Positions 8,142 through 16,266 of a DNA stretch of 64,000 nucleotides are shown here, piece after piece. Each line of letters opens with the position of its first letter. Position 1 is the stretch's first letter. This stretch comes from KBS50 sp042666615. Its GTDB lineage: Bacteria > Actinomycetota > Actinomycetes > Mycobacteriales > Micromonosporaceae. Position numbers and translations under genes: made by a program. The stretch spans positions 1 to 64,000 of the forward strand of contig NZ_JBHTDD010000034.1 in NCBI RefSeq assembly GCF_042666615.1. Reading direction: 5' to 3'. Below the pieces are notes generated by a model that saw nothing but the letters and a program-made list of their open reading frames with translations, did no database searches and was not told the DNA's origin.

Positions 8142-8732
8142 ATGCATTCAGAGGGGCAGGCGATCGGTGGGCGGTCCATGGAGTCGATGACCGGGCAACT
8201 GCTGGTCGCGACGCCGACACTCAAGGACCCCAACTTCGATCGCACCGTCGTGCTGCTCGTCGCCCACGAGCCTGGTGGTGCGTTGGGCGTGGTGCTCAAC
8301 CGGGCCACGGAGGTGCCGGTGGCCGATGTTCTCGGCGACTGGGGACAACTCGCCGGCGAGCCGGCGGTGCTCTTCGAAGGCGGCCCGGTGCAGCCCGAGT
8401 CGGCGATCTGCCTGGCCCGGATGCGCACGGCGGGCCAGCGGGTGAAGGGCTTCAACCGGATCTCCGGGGCGGTCGGCACCGTCGACCTGTCGGTGGATCC
8501 GGAGCGACTCCGCCCGAGCATCACCGGGATCCGGGTGTTCGCCGGCTACTCCGGCTGGTCACCCGGCCAGGTGGAGGAGGAGATCGCCCGGGGCTCCTGG
8601 TTCGTGCTGGACGCGCTGCCGGGTGACCCGTTCGTGGACCGGCCGGACGATCTCTGGCCGATGGTGCTGCGCCGGCAGGGCGGCATCATGGCGGCGGTGG
8701 CGCACTTCCCGCCCGACGTCGCCCTCAACTGA
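8142..8732 (+). CDS. YqgE/AlgH family protein (UPF0301)
   Basis: 196 aa. Family hallmarks are TGQLLVATPTLKDPNFDRTV, the strand HEPGGALGVVLNRAT, FEGGPVQPES, FAGYSGWSPGQVEEEIA and GSWFVLDA. The biochemical role of YqgE proteins is not settled, and the name AlgH comes from a Pseudomonas alginate study. Possible starts are GTG 8133, ATG 8142 and ATG 8178. The conserved domain starts just after 8178, and none has a strong ribosome binding site; 8142 is a compromise. tRNA-Ala follows 102 bases downstream. Confidence 0.85.
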   Translation: MHSEGQAIGGRSMESMTGQLLVATPTLKDPNFDRTVVLLVAHEPGGALGVVLNRATEVPVADVLGDWGQLAGEPAVLFEGGPVQPESAICLARMRTAGQRVKGFNRISGAVGTVDLSVDPERLRPSITGIRVFAGYSGWSPGQVEEEIARGSWFVLDALPGDPFVDRPDDLWPMVLRRQGGIMAAVAHFPPDVALN

Positions 8733-8834
8733 CCGGGGCGGGCCCGGCGCGCCGGCTCGGGGGTACCCGCTGGGAGCCGGGCTCGGGCGTGTGTATTATT
8801 TCGCGAGTGCCCGGGTGACCGGGCCGACCAGCAA

Positions 8835-8907
8835 GGGGCCGTGGCGCAGCTGGTAGCGCACCACACTGGCAGTGTGGGGGTCAGGGGTTCGAGTCCCCTC
8901 GGCTCCA
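8835..8907 (+). tRNA. tRNA-Ala (GGC)
   Basis: 73 bases. The acceptor stem GGGGCCG pairs with CGGCTCC. D-arm GCGC-AGCTGGTA-GCGC, anticodon stem CCACA/TGTGG with anticodon GGC at 8868-8870, T-arm GGGGTTCGAGTCCCC, discriminator A at 8907; CCA is not encoded. A TATTAT hexamer at 8794-8799 may be its -10. From base 8865 onward the gene overlaps the left copy of a 45-bp direct repeat, so it is the insertion site of a genomic island that ends at 23561 and regenerates the 3' half. Confidence 0.95.
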
Positions 8908-9058
8908 CCTAGCGTTTATGCAGGTCAATCGGCGTCAGTCATCGACTGGCGCCGATTGTTTGTGATCTTGTGGTCACAGCCGTGGTCACACCGCGCCCCA
9001 CACTGCACTTCGACGATCGGTGTTGAGACTTCGTCCGAAACGGCCTCTGGCCAGGGAT
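8865..9058 (+). repeat. Left attachment-site repeat (attL-like)
   Basis: Bases 8865-8909 are identical to 23517-23561 (45 bp, tRNA-Ala anticodon loop to 3' end). Beyond them the two sites stay alignable to about 9058 and 23711 with scattered substitutions, including a shared GCAGGTCAATCGGC and a shared CCCCACACTGCACTTCG. The core is an attachment site. The diverged extension, read on the minus strand as GVTTAVTTRSQ, looks like the last codons of an integrase gene pointing toward the tRNA; that reading is inference. Confidence 0.8.
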
Positions 9059-9144
9059 CTTTCGACTGCGTCGCCGGTCCGGGTGCTGCCGGGGCGGAAT
9101 GTGGGGCGCAAACCAGTGTGGTACCCGGGTGCCGGCTCGTACCG

Positions 9145-9510
9145 TCAGATGCGGCACGGCCGTTGCTGGCGTCTCGTTCTTGTCGGTAAGCCACCGGCGC
9201 CGGGTGCATCGTGGGCTCGGATTCGGGGAGGATCTGCTGGACCTCTGGCATCGCCGCCGCGGCCCGGGACCCAACCGGCGGAACCGGCTTTCCCCGTGTG
9301 GATGTTGAGCATGAGATGTCGGATCCGGCCATGGTGTTCGAACAGGGTTAGGACGAGGCGAGGGAGTTCGGCGGCTGGTTCCCAGGACCAGCGGCCACCA
9401 CCCGCCGTCCAGAACCGCCCGGTCGTGAGGGAGTGCGAGGACGAGCCGGGTGCGGAGGGCGCCGGTGCGGGGATCGTGGTGGCTGGTCGCGTGGTGATGG
9501 ACACGCTCAT
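9145..9510 (-). pseudogene. DUF5994 family gene, frameshifted and truncated
   Basis: It starts at an ATGA overlap with the lapA-like stop, exactly as in the intact pair at 14643-15601. The family motif LDGGWWP is read in a different frame from the start and from the following segment EPAAELPRLVLTLFEHHGRI. Adding one C near the N terminus and removing one T after WWP restores a continuous APRLVLALPHD...LDGGWWPRSWEPAAELP. So a -1 and a +1 indel lie about 60 bases apart, and the C-terminal half after HLMLNIHTG has no resemblance to the family. Sequencing error could explain the indels but not the missing tail. Confidence 0.6.
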
Positions 9511-9932
9511 TCGTCCCGATTCTCTGGGCGGGGCGACAGCGGGACGCTGGCGATGCCGGTTGTCGGGTCGGGTCCGGGCCGGCCGTTCGGCTGCGTGGCG
9601 GGACGGCGGTCGAGCATCCTGAGCTGCACGATTCGGGCGGTGCCGGGCAGGGCGACGAGCAGGACCCCGAAGACGGCGGCCAGCAGCAGTGCCACCCCCA
9701 TCGGCAGGGTGCCGTGTGCGCCGAGGAACGACACCTCGGCACGTTGTCCGTTCTGGAGTATGAAGATCAGGAGCAGCAGGAGCACGAACGCGAACACCAC
9801 GGCAGCGACCCACACGCCTCCGATCCGTGAGCGCTTCACCGACGGCCGCCTGGGCATCGCACGAGGAGCATCACTGCCGCCGCGGCTATCTGGCGGGAAG
9901 AATCGAACATGACTGTTCCGGGGTGCGGTCAT
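9507..9932 (-). CDS. LapA-like (DUF1049) membrane protein, copy 1
   Basis: 141 aa. Two transmembrane hairpin segments are separated by a short polar loop: VVFAFVLLLLLIFILQNGQR, then GAHGTLPMGVALLLAAVFGV, the signature of the lipopolysaccharide-assembly protein A (DUF1049) family. N- and C-terminal tails are charged and disordered. In Gram-positives the function is unknown; a membrane role is all that can be said. A GGCGGCGG stretch precedes the ATG. The protein is closely similar to the second copy at 14643, and each is translationally coupled to a DUF5994 gene, so the pair was duplicated in inverse orientation. Confidence 0.7.
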   Translation of the reverse strand: MTAPRNSHVRFFPPDSRGGSDAPRAMPRRPSVKRSRIGGVWVAAVVFAFVLLLLLIFILQNGQRAEVSFLGAHGTLPMGVALLLAAVFGVLLVALPGTARIVQLRMLDRRPATQPNGRPGPDPTTGIASVPLSPRPENRDE

Positions 9933-10358
9933 CACGAACCGCCGCCTTTCGATGAAGGTCTGGCATGCCTGGACGCCGTCTTGCGCTGACATGCCTGGAT
10001 GAGGGTGGGCCTGCGGCGGGCTGTCGCGGTCCGGCGTGCCGGTGCTAGGGAGATGCCTGGCCAGGAACGCGACGGAGATCCGGCGACCTGACCGGCGGAT
10101 GTGGTGTGGCGGGTGGCCAACACGGTGACCTCGATCGGTGGGGTGCGTCCGCCAGCGGCGAACTGTCAGCCACCGGGGTCCCGAGCGACACCGCAAGCGT
10201 ACGCCTCCGCGACCGGATCGGCAGCCGCTGGCGCCGGCGCGGTCGGTGGGCCGCCGGTCGCGCGGTGGCGTCATGCGGGAGTACGGTGTGACCGTCGCCC
10301 GAGACTTCGGCGCCGTACGGCAGCGCGTCCGTTCGACTGATCCGGGTCGGAGTCAGCA
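9933..10358. other. Intergenic stretch without a recognisable gene
   Basis: Open frames exist on both strands but are arginine/proline/glycine-rich shadows with no family resemblance. The decamer CATGCCTGGA occurs twice (9964-9973 and 9990-9999). It separates the divergent lapA-like gene and the first GAF-ANTAR gene, so it should hold promoters for both, but no convincing -35/-10 pair was found. Confidence 0.4.
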
Positions 10359-11120
10359 GTGGACAGGAACAACCCGGGGCGTGGCGATCCGATGACCGCC
10401 GATCGCCGGCGGCGGCTGTGGGCCGTTGTCGTCGATGCCGCCCGGGGTGGCGCCGTCGCGGTCGATCATGTCTGCGCGGCGGCGGTATCGGTCGCCGGTG
10501 TCGATTCGGGGGCTGTCGCGGTGAGCCTCGACGCCACGCCGCGCGAACTGGTGTGTGCCACGGACCGGACGGCGTTGGAGCTGGAAGACCTGACCCTGAC
10601 CCTCGGTGAGGGGCCGTGCGTGGACGCGACCACCGGTGGACCTGTCCTGGTCGGCGATCTGACCGTGCCGGAGTGCCGGAACCGCTGGCCGGTGTTCGCG
10701 CCAGCCGCGGTGCTCGCCGGGACCGGCGCGGTGTTCGCGTTGCCGTTACGGGTGGGCGGGATCCGCCTCGGTGTCCTGGACCTCTACCGGGCCTGTGCCG
10801 GTGACCTCGGGGCGGAGCAACTGGCCGACGCGCTGGTCCTGGCGGACACGGCATGCGCGGTGCTGCTGGACGACGCGACGCGCCACGGGGCGGACCGGGA
10901 CGATCAGTGGCCCGAGCGGACCGGCCTGCACCACCCCGAGGTGCACCAGGCAACCGGAATGATCACGGTCCAGTTGGGAGTTTCCGCGGCGGTGGCGCTC
11001 ATCCGGTTGCGCGCTTACGCGTACGCCCAGGACCGGCGCCTGCGGGATGTGGCAGCGGACGTCGTCGCCCGGCGCCTGCGTCTCGGACCGGCCGGGACAG
11101 CTGATGACCGACATGGGTGA
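10359..11120 (+). CDS. GAF-ANTAR domain protein 1
   Basis: 253 aa from GTG 10359, which follows a GGAG site; ATG 10392 is an alternative. A GAF-like sensory domain occupies about 30-170 (LTLTLGEGPCVDATTGGPV, FALPLRVGGIRLGVLDLYR), followed by a diverged ANTAR domain at about 195-245 (HQATGMITVQLGVSAAVALI). ANTAR domains bind paired hexaloop RNA hairpins and prevent termination. The GAF part probably senses a small molecule or redox state. The stop codon is 81 bases before a second, more typical GAF-ANTAR gene. It is the first gene of the island's rightward regulatory cluster with a SigB/F-type sigma factor. Confidence 0.75.
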   Translation: MDRNNPGRGDPMTADRRRRLWAVVVDAARGGAVAVDHVCAAAVSVAGVDSGAVAVSLDATPRELVCATDRTALELEDLTLTLGEGPCVDATTGGPVLVGDLTVPECRNRWPVFAPAAVLAGTGAVFALPLRVGGIRLGVLDLYRACAGDLGAEQLADALVLADTACAVLLDDATRHGADRDDQWPERTGLHHPEVHQATGMITVQLGVSAAVALIRLRAYAYAQDRRLRDVAADVVARRLRLGPAGTADDRHG

Positions 11121-11201
11121 ACAAGCGATCGGCGCCGGGTCGGCGCGTTACGGACCACCGTCGGGCGACCGGCGGTACCACTGATTGACGAGGTGACTGA
11201 C

Positions 11202-11933
11202 ATGGCCGAGACCCCGCTGGCCGACGTTTTCGTGGAGATGGCCGACACTCTCATCGACGACTTTGACGTGATCGAGTTCCTGCACGTGCTGACCGAGAGA
11301 TGTGTCGAGCTGCTGGGTGTGTCGGCGGCCGGGCTGCTCCTGACCGATCAACGCGACACGCTGCAGGTAGTAGCCGCCTCCTCCGAACGCACCCGACTGC
11401 TGGAGCTGTTCCAGCTCCAGACCGACCAGGGGCCCTGCCTCGACTGCTTCCATACCGGGCAACCGGTGTCGGTCGCTGACCTGACCCTGACCACTGCCCG
11501 ATGGCCGAGGTTCACCGCCGCCGCGGCCGAGGTCGGCTTCGCCGCGGTGCATGCCCTGCCCATGCGCCTGCGCTCCGAGGTGATCGGCGCGCTGAACCTC
11601 TTCGACGTCCAGCCAGGGGCCATCGATGAGGACAAGCTCCGCATCGGTCAGGCGCTCGCCGACGTGGCCACCATCGGACTGCTGCAACACCGCGCCATCC
11701 ATCAGCGCGACATCCTCACCGAACAGCTGCAGACCGCCCTGAACAGCCGGGTCCTGATCGAGCAGGCCAAGGGGATCCTTGCCGAACGCCTACAGGTGGA
11801 CGTGGGCCAAGCCTTCGCGATACTGCGCGACGGCGCCCGCAGCCGCAACCGGCGACTGTCCGAACTGTCCCAGGCGATCGTCGACGGCTCCGAGCAGTTC
11901 GCGTCGGTACCGGTCACCAACCCGCCCGGCTGA
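11202..11933 (+). CDS. GAF-ANTAR domain protein 2
   Basis: 243 aa. GAF domain at about 20-160 with LLELFQLQTDQGPCLDCFHT, the GPC pocket segment typical of actinobacterial GAF-ANTAR proteins. A canonical ANTAR domain follows at about 172-230: RVLIEQAKGILAERLQVDVG and AFAILRDGARSRNRRL. ATG 11202 has GAGG eight bases upstream; GTG 11193 overlaps that site and is less likely. The role would be ligand-responsive RNA-binding antitermination. The gene stands between GAF-ANTAR 1 and the sigma factor, and the three may form one regulatory module. Confidence 0.85.
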   Translation: MAETPLADVFVEMADTLIDDFDVIEFLHVLTERCVELLGVSAAGLLLTDQRDTLQVVAASSERTRLLELFQLQTDQGPCLDCFHTGQPVSVADLTLTTARWPRFTAAAAEVGFAAVHALPMRLRSEVIGALNLFDVQPGAIDEDKLRIGQALADVATIGLLQHRAIHQRDILTEQLQTALNSRVLIEQAKGILAERLQVDVGQAFAILRDGARSRNRRLSELSQAIVDGSEQFASVPVTNPPG

Positions 11934-12073
11934 CGACCAGCGCCACCGCCGAGTCGGTTCCCGAAGGCTTCAGGGGTGTCGGTCGGGGAGATGACGGCGT
12001 ACGGTGGCGGTGTCGCCCGGGTCCCCGGTGGCCGCCAGTCTCGCCGCCACCAGCCCGTTAGGGGCGTAGAACA

Positions 12074-12874
12074 ATGGTCACCACCATCGTGACACCCACG
12101 GCTGTTTTGTTTCCTCCGACGCTGAGCCCGGCCACGGGGGCCAGCGAACAAATGTTGCGTCTACGTGCAGCCCTGAACGTCGACGATCCCGAGCGTGCCC
12201 GGCTGCGAACCCGGATCATCGAGGCGAACCTGCCGATGGCCGGTCGACTGGCCCGCCGCTACGCCGGCCGCGGAGAGTCCTACGAGGACCTAGCTCAGGT
12301 TGGTGCGCTCGGCCTGATCAAAGCCGTCGATGGGTACGACACCAACCGGGGCGTGCCGTTCGCCAGCTACGCCATCCCGACCATCCTCGGCAGCATCCGA
12401 CGGCACTTCCGCGATTCGGCCTGGGCGATCCGGGTGTCGCGAGCGGCGCAGGAACTGGGCGCCCGGGTGCCCGAGGCCCGGGGCAAGCTCGGGCAGCAGC
12501 ACCGTCGCGAACCGACTGACGGAGAACTCGCCGATTACCTGGAGGTGACCGTCGCCCAGCTCATGGCCGCCGTCGCCGCCTCCGATGTCTACCGGCCGCA
12601 GTCGTTGAACGAGCCACGGCCCGGGGGCAACGGCATCGAGCGGCACGCGCACATCGGCACCGCCGATCCGGGATACGCGGCGGTGGACGACCACCTCACC
12701 CTCCGACTGCTCCTCGCGGCGCTTCCGCCACGCGAGCGTCGGATCCTGACCATGCGGTTCTACGGCGACCTGACCCAGGCGCAGATCGCCACCCGGGTCG
12801 GGCTGTCCCAGATGCACGTCTCCCGGCTGCTGAAACGCTCGCTGACCCAACTGAGAGCCGGGATGCTCCGCTGA
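12074..12874 (+). CDS. SigB/SigF-type RNA polymerase sigma factor
   Basis: 266 aa. Region 2 (about 40-110) includes YEDLAQVGALGLIKAVDGYD and RGVPFASYAIPTILGSIRRH, the hallmark of the SigB/SigF/SigG family. Region 3 (about 115-170) contains REPTDGELADYLEVTVAQL. Region 4 (about 205-262) includes LPPRERRILTMRFYGDLTQA, QIATRVGLSQMHVSRLLKRS. Such factors drive general-stress regulons and are normally held by an anti-sigma/anti-anti-sigma switch. No RsbW- or RsbV-like gene is adjacent, so control must come from elsewhere, perhaps from the neighbouring GAF-ANTAR proteins. Confidence 0.9.
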   Translation: MVTTIVTPTAVLFPPTLSPATGASEQMLRLRAALNVDDPERARLRTRIIEANLPMAGRLARRYAGRGESYEDLAQVGALGLIKAVDGYDTNRGVPFASYAIPTILGSIRRHFRDSAWAIRVSRAAQELGARVPEARGKLGQQHRREPTDGELADYLEVTVAQLMAAVAASDVYRPQSLNEPRPGGNGIERHAHIGTADPGYAAVDDHLTLRLLLAALPPRERRILTMRFYGDLTQAQIATRVGLSQMHVSRLLKRSLTQLRAGMLR

Positions 12875-12954
12875 CCTGTAGTCAACCGGGACCAGCCCGT
12901 TTCGCAGTGGCCGGTAGCACGACTCTTCCGGACGGCCTTACCAGGGAGCATCCG

Positions 12955-13123
12955 ATGAACATCGCCAGGCAGAAGACGTATTCTTCGCCAACGCGGCCAG
13001 CAGGTCAGGGCCGACCGGGTCGAGCGCGAGCTACCGGAGCGGGTGGACCCCGAAGAGCACGCTGGGCTGCTCGCCATCCTGCAGCTGGATCCGGCCGATC
13101 TCGCGAACGAGCCGTCCCCGTGA
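12955..13123 (+). pseudogene. Frameshifted paralogue of the 57-aa island protein
   Basis: The DNA is clearly related to the intact small gene at 16267-16440, including its leader (CCAGGGAGCATCCGATGA against CCAGGGAGCATTCGATGA), the first codons MNIAR and the C-terminal half. A net loss of five bases between codons 5 and 17 shifts the frame. Corrected, the protein would read RILRQRGQQVRADRVERELP and end with DLANEPSP. The original stop codon TGA is preserved at 13121-13123. Confidence 0.65.
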
Positions 13124-13239
13124 GGCGCGCTTCGCTCGGACCCTTCGCCAGGCCCACACCTCCTACCGCAGCGCCCCCGTGCTCCGGCGCTATTGAACCA
13201 ATCCGCTGCGACGGGTTGGTCGAATGACGAAAATCGGAG

Positions 13240-13428
13240 GTGAAGAGGCGTCGGAGCCGGCCGCCTCGGGGTCGGCCACGGAGGAAGCGTGCGGCCCTGG
13301 TGCGGCGTGCCCGCCGGAGCCCGGTCCTGCGGCGGATGCCTCAACAGCTCCAGGCTCGTCTGACCGGATGGTCGAGCCGCCGGTGGGACAGGCAGACGGA
13401 GAAGGACCAGCGGGAGCAGCCATCATGA
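13240..13428 (+). CDS. Small arginine-rich protein coupled to desaturase
   Basis: 62 aa, strongly basic (VRRARRSPVLRRMPQQLQAR). Codon third positions are about 78% G/C, higher than in the overlapping frame that would extend the desaturase upstream, so this frame looks like the real one. Its TGA overlaps the desaturase ATG as ATGA, implying translational coupling. GTG 13240 directly abuts GGAG with no spacing, so the true start is uncertain. No family recognised. Confidence 0.35.
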   Translation: MKRRRSRPPRGRPRRKRAALVRRARRSPVLRRMPQQLQARLTGWSSRRWDRQTEKDQREQPS

Positions 13429-14462
13429 GCGATACCAGCCTCGGCACCGACGGTCAGCGGGGCAGCGACTACGCGAATTTGTCCCGGCTGGTCCGAGCGG
13501 CGGGTCTGCTCGGGCGACGGCGGGGCTACTACGCAGTGCGGATCGGCCTCGTCGTCGGTTCCTTCGCCGGATTGTGCGCCTTGTTCGTCCGATTGGGTGA
13601 ATCGTGGTGGCAGCTCGGCATCGCGGTGGCTCTGGCGGTGGTCTTCGCGCAGGCCGGGTTCATCGGCCACGATGCGGGGCACCGGCAGATCGCCAGCTCG
13701 CGGCGCGGGAACGACCTGATCGGCATCGTGCACGGCAACCTCCTGACCGGGCTCAGCTACGGCTGGTGGGTGGACAAGCACAATCGGCACCACGCACACC
13801 CCAACACCGAGGGCAAGGACCCCGACATCACCGTGGCGCCCCTGGCCTTCACCGCCGACCAGGCCCACCATCAACGTGGACTCCGTGCGCTGCTCGTGCG
13901 CTACCAGGCATATCTGTTCTTCCCGTTGCTTCTGTTGGAAGGCCTGCACCTGCACCTCAACAGCGTGAAGGCGGTCCTCGGTCCGCGCCGCATCGCCCGC
14001 CGACCCGTCGAAGCCGGACTGCTGGCCCTGCACCTGGGCGGCTACCTGACTGCCGTGTTCCTGGTCCTGAACCCGGTACAGGCGGTCGCGTTCATCCTCG
14101 TCAACCAGGGCGTGCTCGGCCTCTATCTCGGCTGCTCCTTTGCCCCGAACCACAAGGGCATGCCCATCCTCGACGCCGACGACAACGTCGACTACCTCCG
14201 GCGGCAGGTTCTCACCTCCCGCAACGTCCGCGGCGGGCGGTTCATCGACATCATGCTCGGCGGTCTGAACTACCAGATCGAACACCACCTGTTCCCGAGC
14301 ATGCCGTGCCCCAACCTGCGCCGCGCCCAACCCTTGATCAGGCGGTTCTGCGCCGAGCACGAGATCGACTACAGCGAAACCACGCTTGGCCGCTCCTGGG
14401 CCGAGGTACTGCGCCACCTGAACGAGATCGGATCTCCCGCACCTCCGGTCGCCACGCGTTGA
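13425..14462 (+). CDS. Membrane fatty acid desaturase
   Basis: 345 aa. The three histidine boxes of the membrane di-iron desaturases are GHDAGH (about 82-87), HNRHHAHP (about 118-125) and QIEHHLFPSMP (about 284-294). Four hydrophobic segments lie between them. The enzyme would use O2 and ferredoxin or a similar donor to introduce a double bond in an acyl chain of membrane lipid or acyl-CoA. The QxxHH third box is typical of front-end (delta-5/6-like) or actinobacterial DesA-like enzymes. ATG 13425 has GGGAGC upstream. It lies in an island of stress-type genes, which fits a membrane-fluidity role. Confidence 0.88.
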   Translation: MSDTSLGTDGQRGSDYANLSRLVRAAGLLGRRRGYYAVRIGLVVGSFAGLCALFVRLGESWWQLGIAVALAVVFAQAGFIGHDAGHRQIASSRRGNDLIGIVHGNLLTGLSYGWWVDKHNRHHAHPNTEGKDPDITVAPLAFTADQAHHQRGLRALLVRYQAYLFFPLLLLEGLHLHLNSVKAVLGPRRIARRPVEAGLLALHLGGYLTAVFLVLNPVQAVAFILVNQGVLGLYLGCSFAPNHKGMPILDADDNVDYLRRQVLTSRNVRGGRFIDIMLGGLNYQIEHHLFPSMPCPNLRRAQPLIRRFCAEHEIDYSETTLGRSWAEVLRHLNEIGSPAPPVATR

Positions 14463-14642
14463 GCTGCCGTGCGACCCGGGCGGGAGCTGAGGCGCCATCC
14501 TGAGCCTGTTTGTCCGGATCGCTAGATCCGACATCCCGGGCGTACCGATCAGCCACTCGGAGAGTATGCTGAGGATGTCGTCCTGGACCCCGGCGGCTCC
14601 GGTTCGCGTACTTCGCGCACCACCGTCGAGATGAGGTCCACA

Positions 14643-15044
14643 ATGTCTAGGTTCACCGGCTCCGCCCGCTCCACCAACGTGCAGCCGGGCCCGCAGATCA
14701 ACGACCGGCCCCGTCCTGTGCCGCGTGTCCGCGCCGGGGGTTCGCTTGTCGCGTTCGCAGCGTCCGCCGTGGTGCTGCTCCTGCTATTGATCTTCATCCT
14801 ACAGAACGGTCAACGCACGGAGGTGCACTTCTTCGGCGCGCAGGGGCAACTGCCGATGGGAGTCGCGTTGCTGCTCGCTGCGGTGTTCGGTGTGCTGCTG
14901 GTGACCGTGCAAGCCACCGTGCGGCGCATCATCCAACTGCGGCTGTTGACCCGCAGGCACCGCATCACCTCCTACACCACCAACACCCGTCCGGACCCCG
15001 CCGACACCGACCCGGGCACCGACGTACCGGAGGGGCGGAACTGA
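14643..15044 (+). CDS. LapA-like (DUF1049) membrane protein, copy 2
   Basis: 133 aa. The hydrophobic pair VVLLLLLIFILQNGQR and LPMGVALLLAAVFGVLLV matches copy 1 at 9507 almost residue for residue. The hydrophilic tails differ. ATG 14643 has GAGG six bases upstream; ATG 14631 would remove that site. The stop overlaps the start of the DUF5994 gene (TGATG). Function unknown; a small two-helix inner-membrane protein. Confidence 0.75.
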   Translation: MSRFTGSARSTNVQPGPQINDRPRPVPRVRAGGSLVAFAASAVVLLLLLIFILQNGQRTEVHFFGAQGQLPMGVALLLAAVFGVLLVTVQATVRRIIQLRLLTRRHRITSYTTNTRPDPADTDPGTDVPEGRN

Positions 15045-15601
15045 TGGTCCGCTCTGCCGAGGACCGCATGACGTGGGTCTGCACCGGTGAGCCGCCTACG
15101 GCACGCCTGCGGATGACCGACTCGCCGTCCAGCCGCGCGATGCTCGACGGCGGTTGGTGGCCCACCTCACGCGACCCGGTCGTCGAATTGTGCAGCCTGG
15201 TCACGGCGCTGACCGCACGGCGCGGTGGCGTGATCGAACGCATCATGCTGCAGCCGGCGGCCTGGGAAAGGCATCCGTGCCGCATCGGCGTCGGCGGTGC
15301 CGTGGTGCGAGTGGGCTGGTTCGCCACCCTCGGTGCCCAGTTGGTGATCATCACAGGCCGGCGGGATCTGCGGATCGACCTGGCCGTGATAGCACCCGAG
15401 ACCACGTACGCCGCGGCGACGGCGGCCATGCTCGCGGCTTCCCGCCCCGCCAACACCACCCGCGCCGCCGACATCCTGTCCGTACCGCCCAGCCCTCGCT
15501 CACGACCGTTGGTCCCAGACGCCGACGATGTCGCCGTCTGGGAGACCGAAGGCGGCCATTTTCAACCCGATCGACACCCCACAGCGCCGGCCCGGGCCTG
15601 A
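15044..15601 (+). CDS. DUF5994 family protein
   Basis: 185 aa. The family core LDGGWWPTSRDPVVELCSLV is at about 36-55, followed by GGVIERIMLQPAAWERHPCR and VRVGWF. Proteins of this type are common in actinomycetes near stress regulators; no activity is known to me. A GGAGGGG site sits ahead of the ATG, which overlaps the lapA-like stop. The intact partner of the decayed copy at 9145-9510. A perfect hairpin follows the stop codon. Confidence 0.7.
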   Translation: MVRSAEDRMTWVCTGEPPTARLRMTDSPSSRAMLDGGWWPTSRDPVVELCSLVTALTARRGGVIERIMLQPAAWERHPCRIGVGGAVVRVGWFATLGAQLVIITGRRDLRIDLAVIAPETTYAAATAAMLAASRPANTTRAADILSVPPSPRSRPLVPDADDVAVWETEGGHFQPDRHPTAPARA

Positions 15602-15630
15602 ACGCTCCAACCGGCCGGGTCGGCAGGCGC

Positions 15631-15665
15631 GGGGTCCGGGATCTCGGTTCGAGATCCCGGACCCC
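15631..15665 (+). terminator. Hairpin after DUF5994 gene
   Basis: GGGGTCCGGGATCTC at 15631-15645 pairs perfectly with 15651-15665 across the loop GGTTC. It begins 30 bases after the stop codon. No T-run follows, so it is either a stem-only terminator or an RNA-protecting hairpin. Confidence 0.6.
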
Positions 15666-15730
15666 GAAGCCATCACCGACCAGACCGACAGCCGGCCGCC
15701 GACTGAAGGTCCGAGGAGCGGAGCAATCGC

Positions 15731-16231
15731 ATGGAGTTCGACGTCACCATCGAGATTCCCAAGGGAACACGTAACAAATTCGAAATGGATCGCCGGACCG
15801 GCCGGATCCGACTGGACCGCACCCTGTTCACCGCTACCCAGTACCCGGCCGACTACGGCTTCATCGAACACACCCTCGGTGAAGACACCGACCCCCTTGA
15901 CGCGCTGGTACTGGTACAGGAACCGACCTTTCCCGGCTGCCTCATCCGATGCCGGGCCATCGGCATGTTCCGCATGCGGGACGAGAAGGGGCCCGACCCG
16001 AAGGTGCTATGCGTGCCCACGGCTGACCCCCGCCTCGCGCACCTCGGCGACATCGCGGATCTGGAGCACTTCTACAAGCTGGAGATCCAACACTTCTTCG
16101 ACGTGTACAAGGACCTCGAACCCGGCAAGAGCGTCGACACCGAACGCGGGATCTGGGCCGGCCGGACCGAAGCCGAGGCGGAGATCAAACACTCACAGGA
16201 ACGCGCCCGCCAGTCCACCCCCTCCAGATGA
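15731..16231 (+). CDS. ppa: Inorganic pyrophosphatase (family I)
   Basis: 166 aa. It hydrolyses pyrophosphate to phosphate, pulling biosynthetic reactions forward. Family I features: IEIPKGTRNKFEMDRRTGRI near the N terminus, YPADYGFIEHTLGEDTDPLD (the metal-binding DTDPLDALV at about 55-63), MRDEKGPDPKVLCVP and HFFDVYKDLEPGK. All active-site Asp/Glu/Lys residues usually quoted for the family seem present. A GGTCCGAGGAG stretch precedes the ATG. Chromosomes normally carry their own ppa, so this is probably an extra island copy. Confidence 0.93.
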   Translation: MEFDVTIEIPKGTRNKFEMDRRTGRIRLDRTLFTATQYPADYGFIEHTLGEDTDPLDALVLVQEPTFPGCLIRCRAIGMFRMRDEKGPDPKVLCVPTADPRLAHLGDIADLEHFYKLEIQHFFDVYKDLEPGKSVDTERGIWAGRTEAEAEIKHSQERARQSTPSR

Positions 16232-16266
16232 CCATGACCACGCCAGGCCGAGCCAGGGAGCATTCG

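Noticed and set aside
9507..10274. 255-codon version of the LapA-like protein starting at 10274
   Set aside because: The first 114 residues are an arginine-rich out-of-context stretch without a ribosome binding site; ATG 9932 gives the normal family length.
13224..13424. Upstream extension of the desaturase from ATG 13224
   Set aside because: The extension is compositionally odd (GC3 lower than the overlapping frame), shows no homology, and ATG 13425 has its own ribosome binding site.
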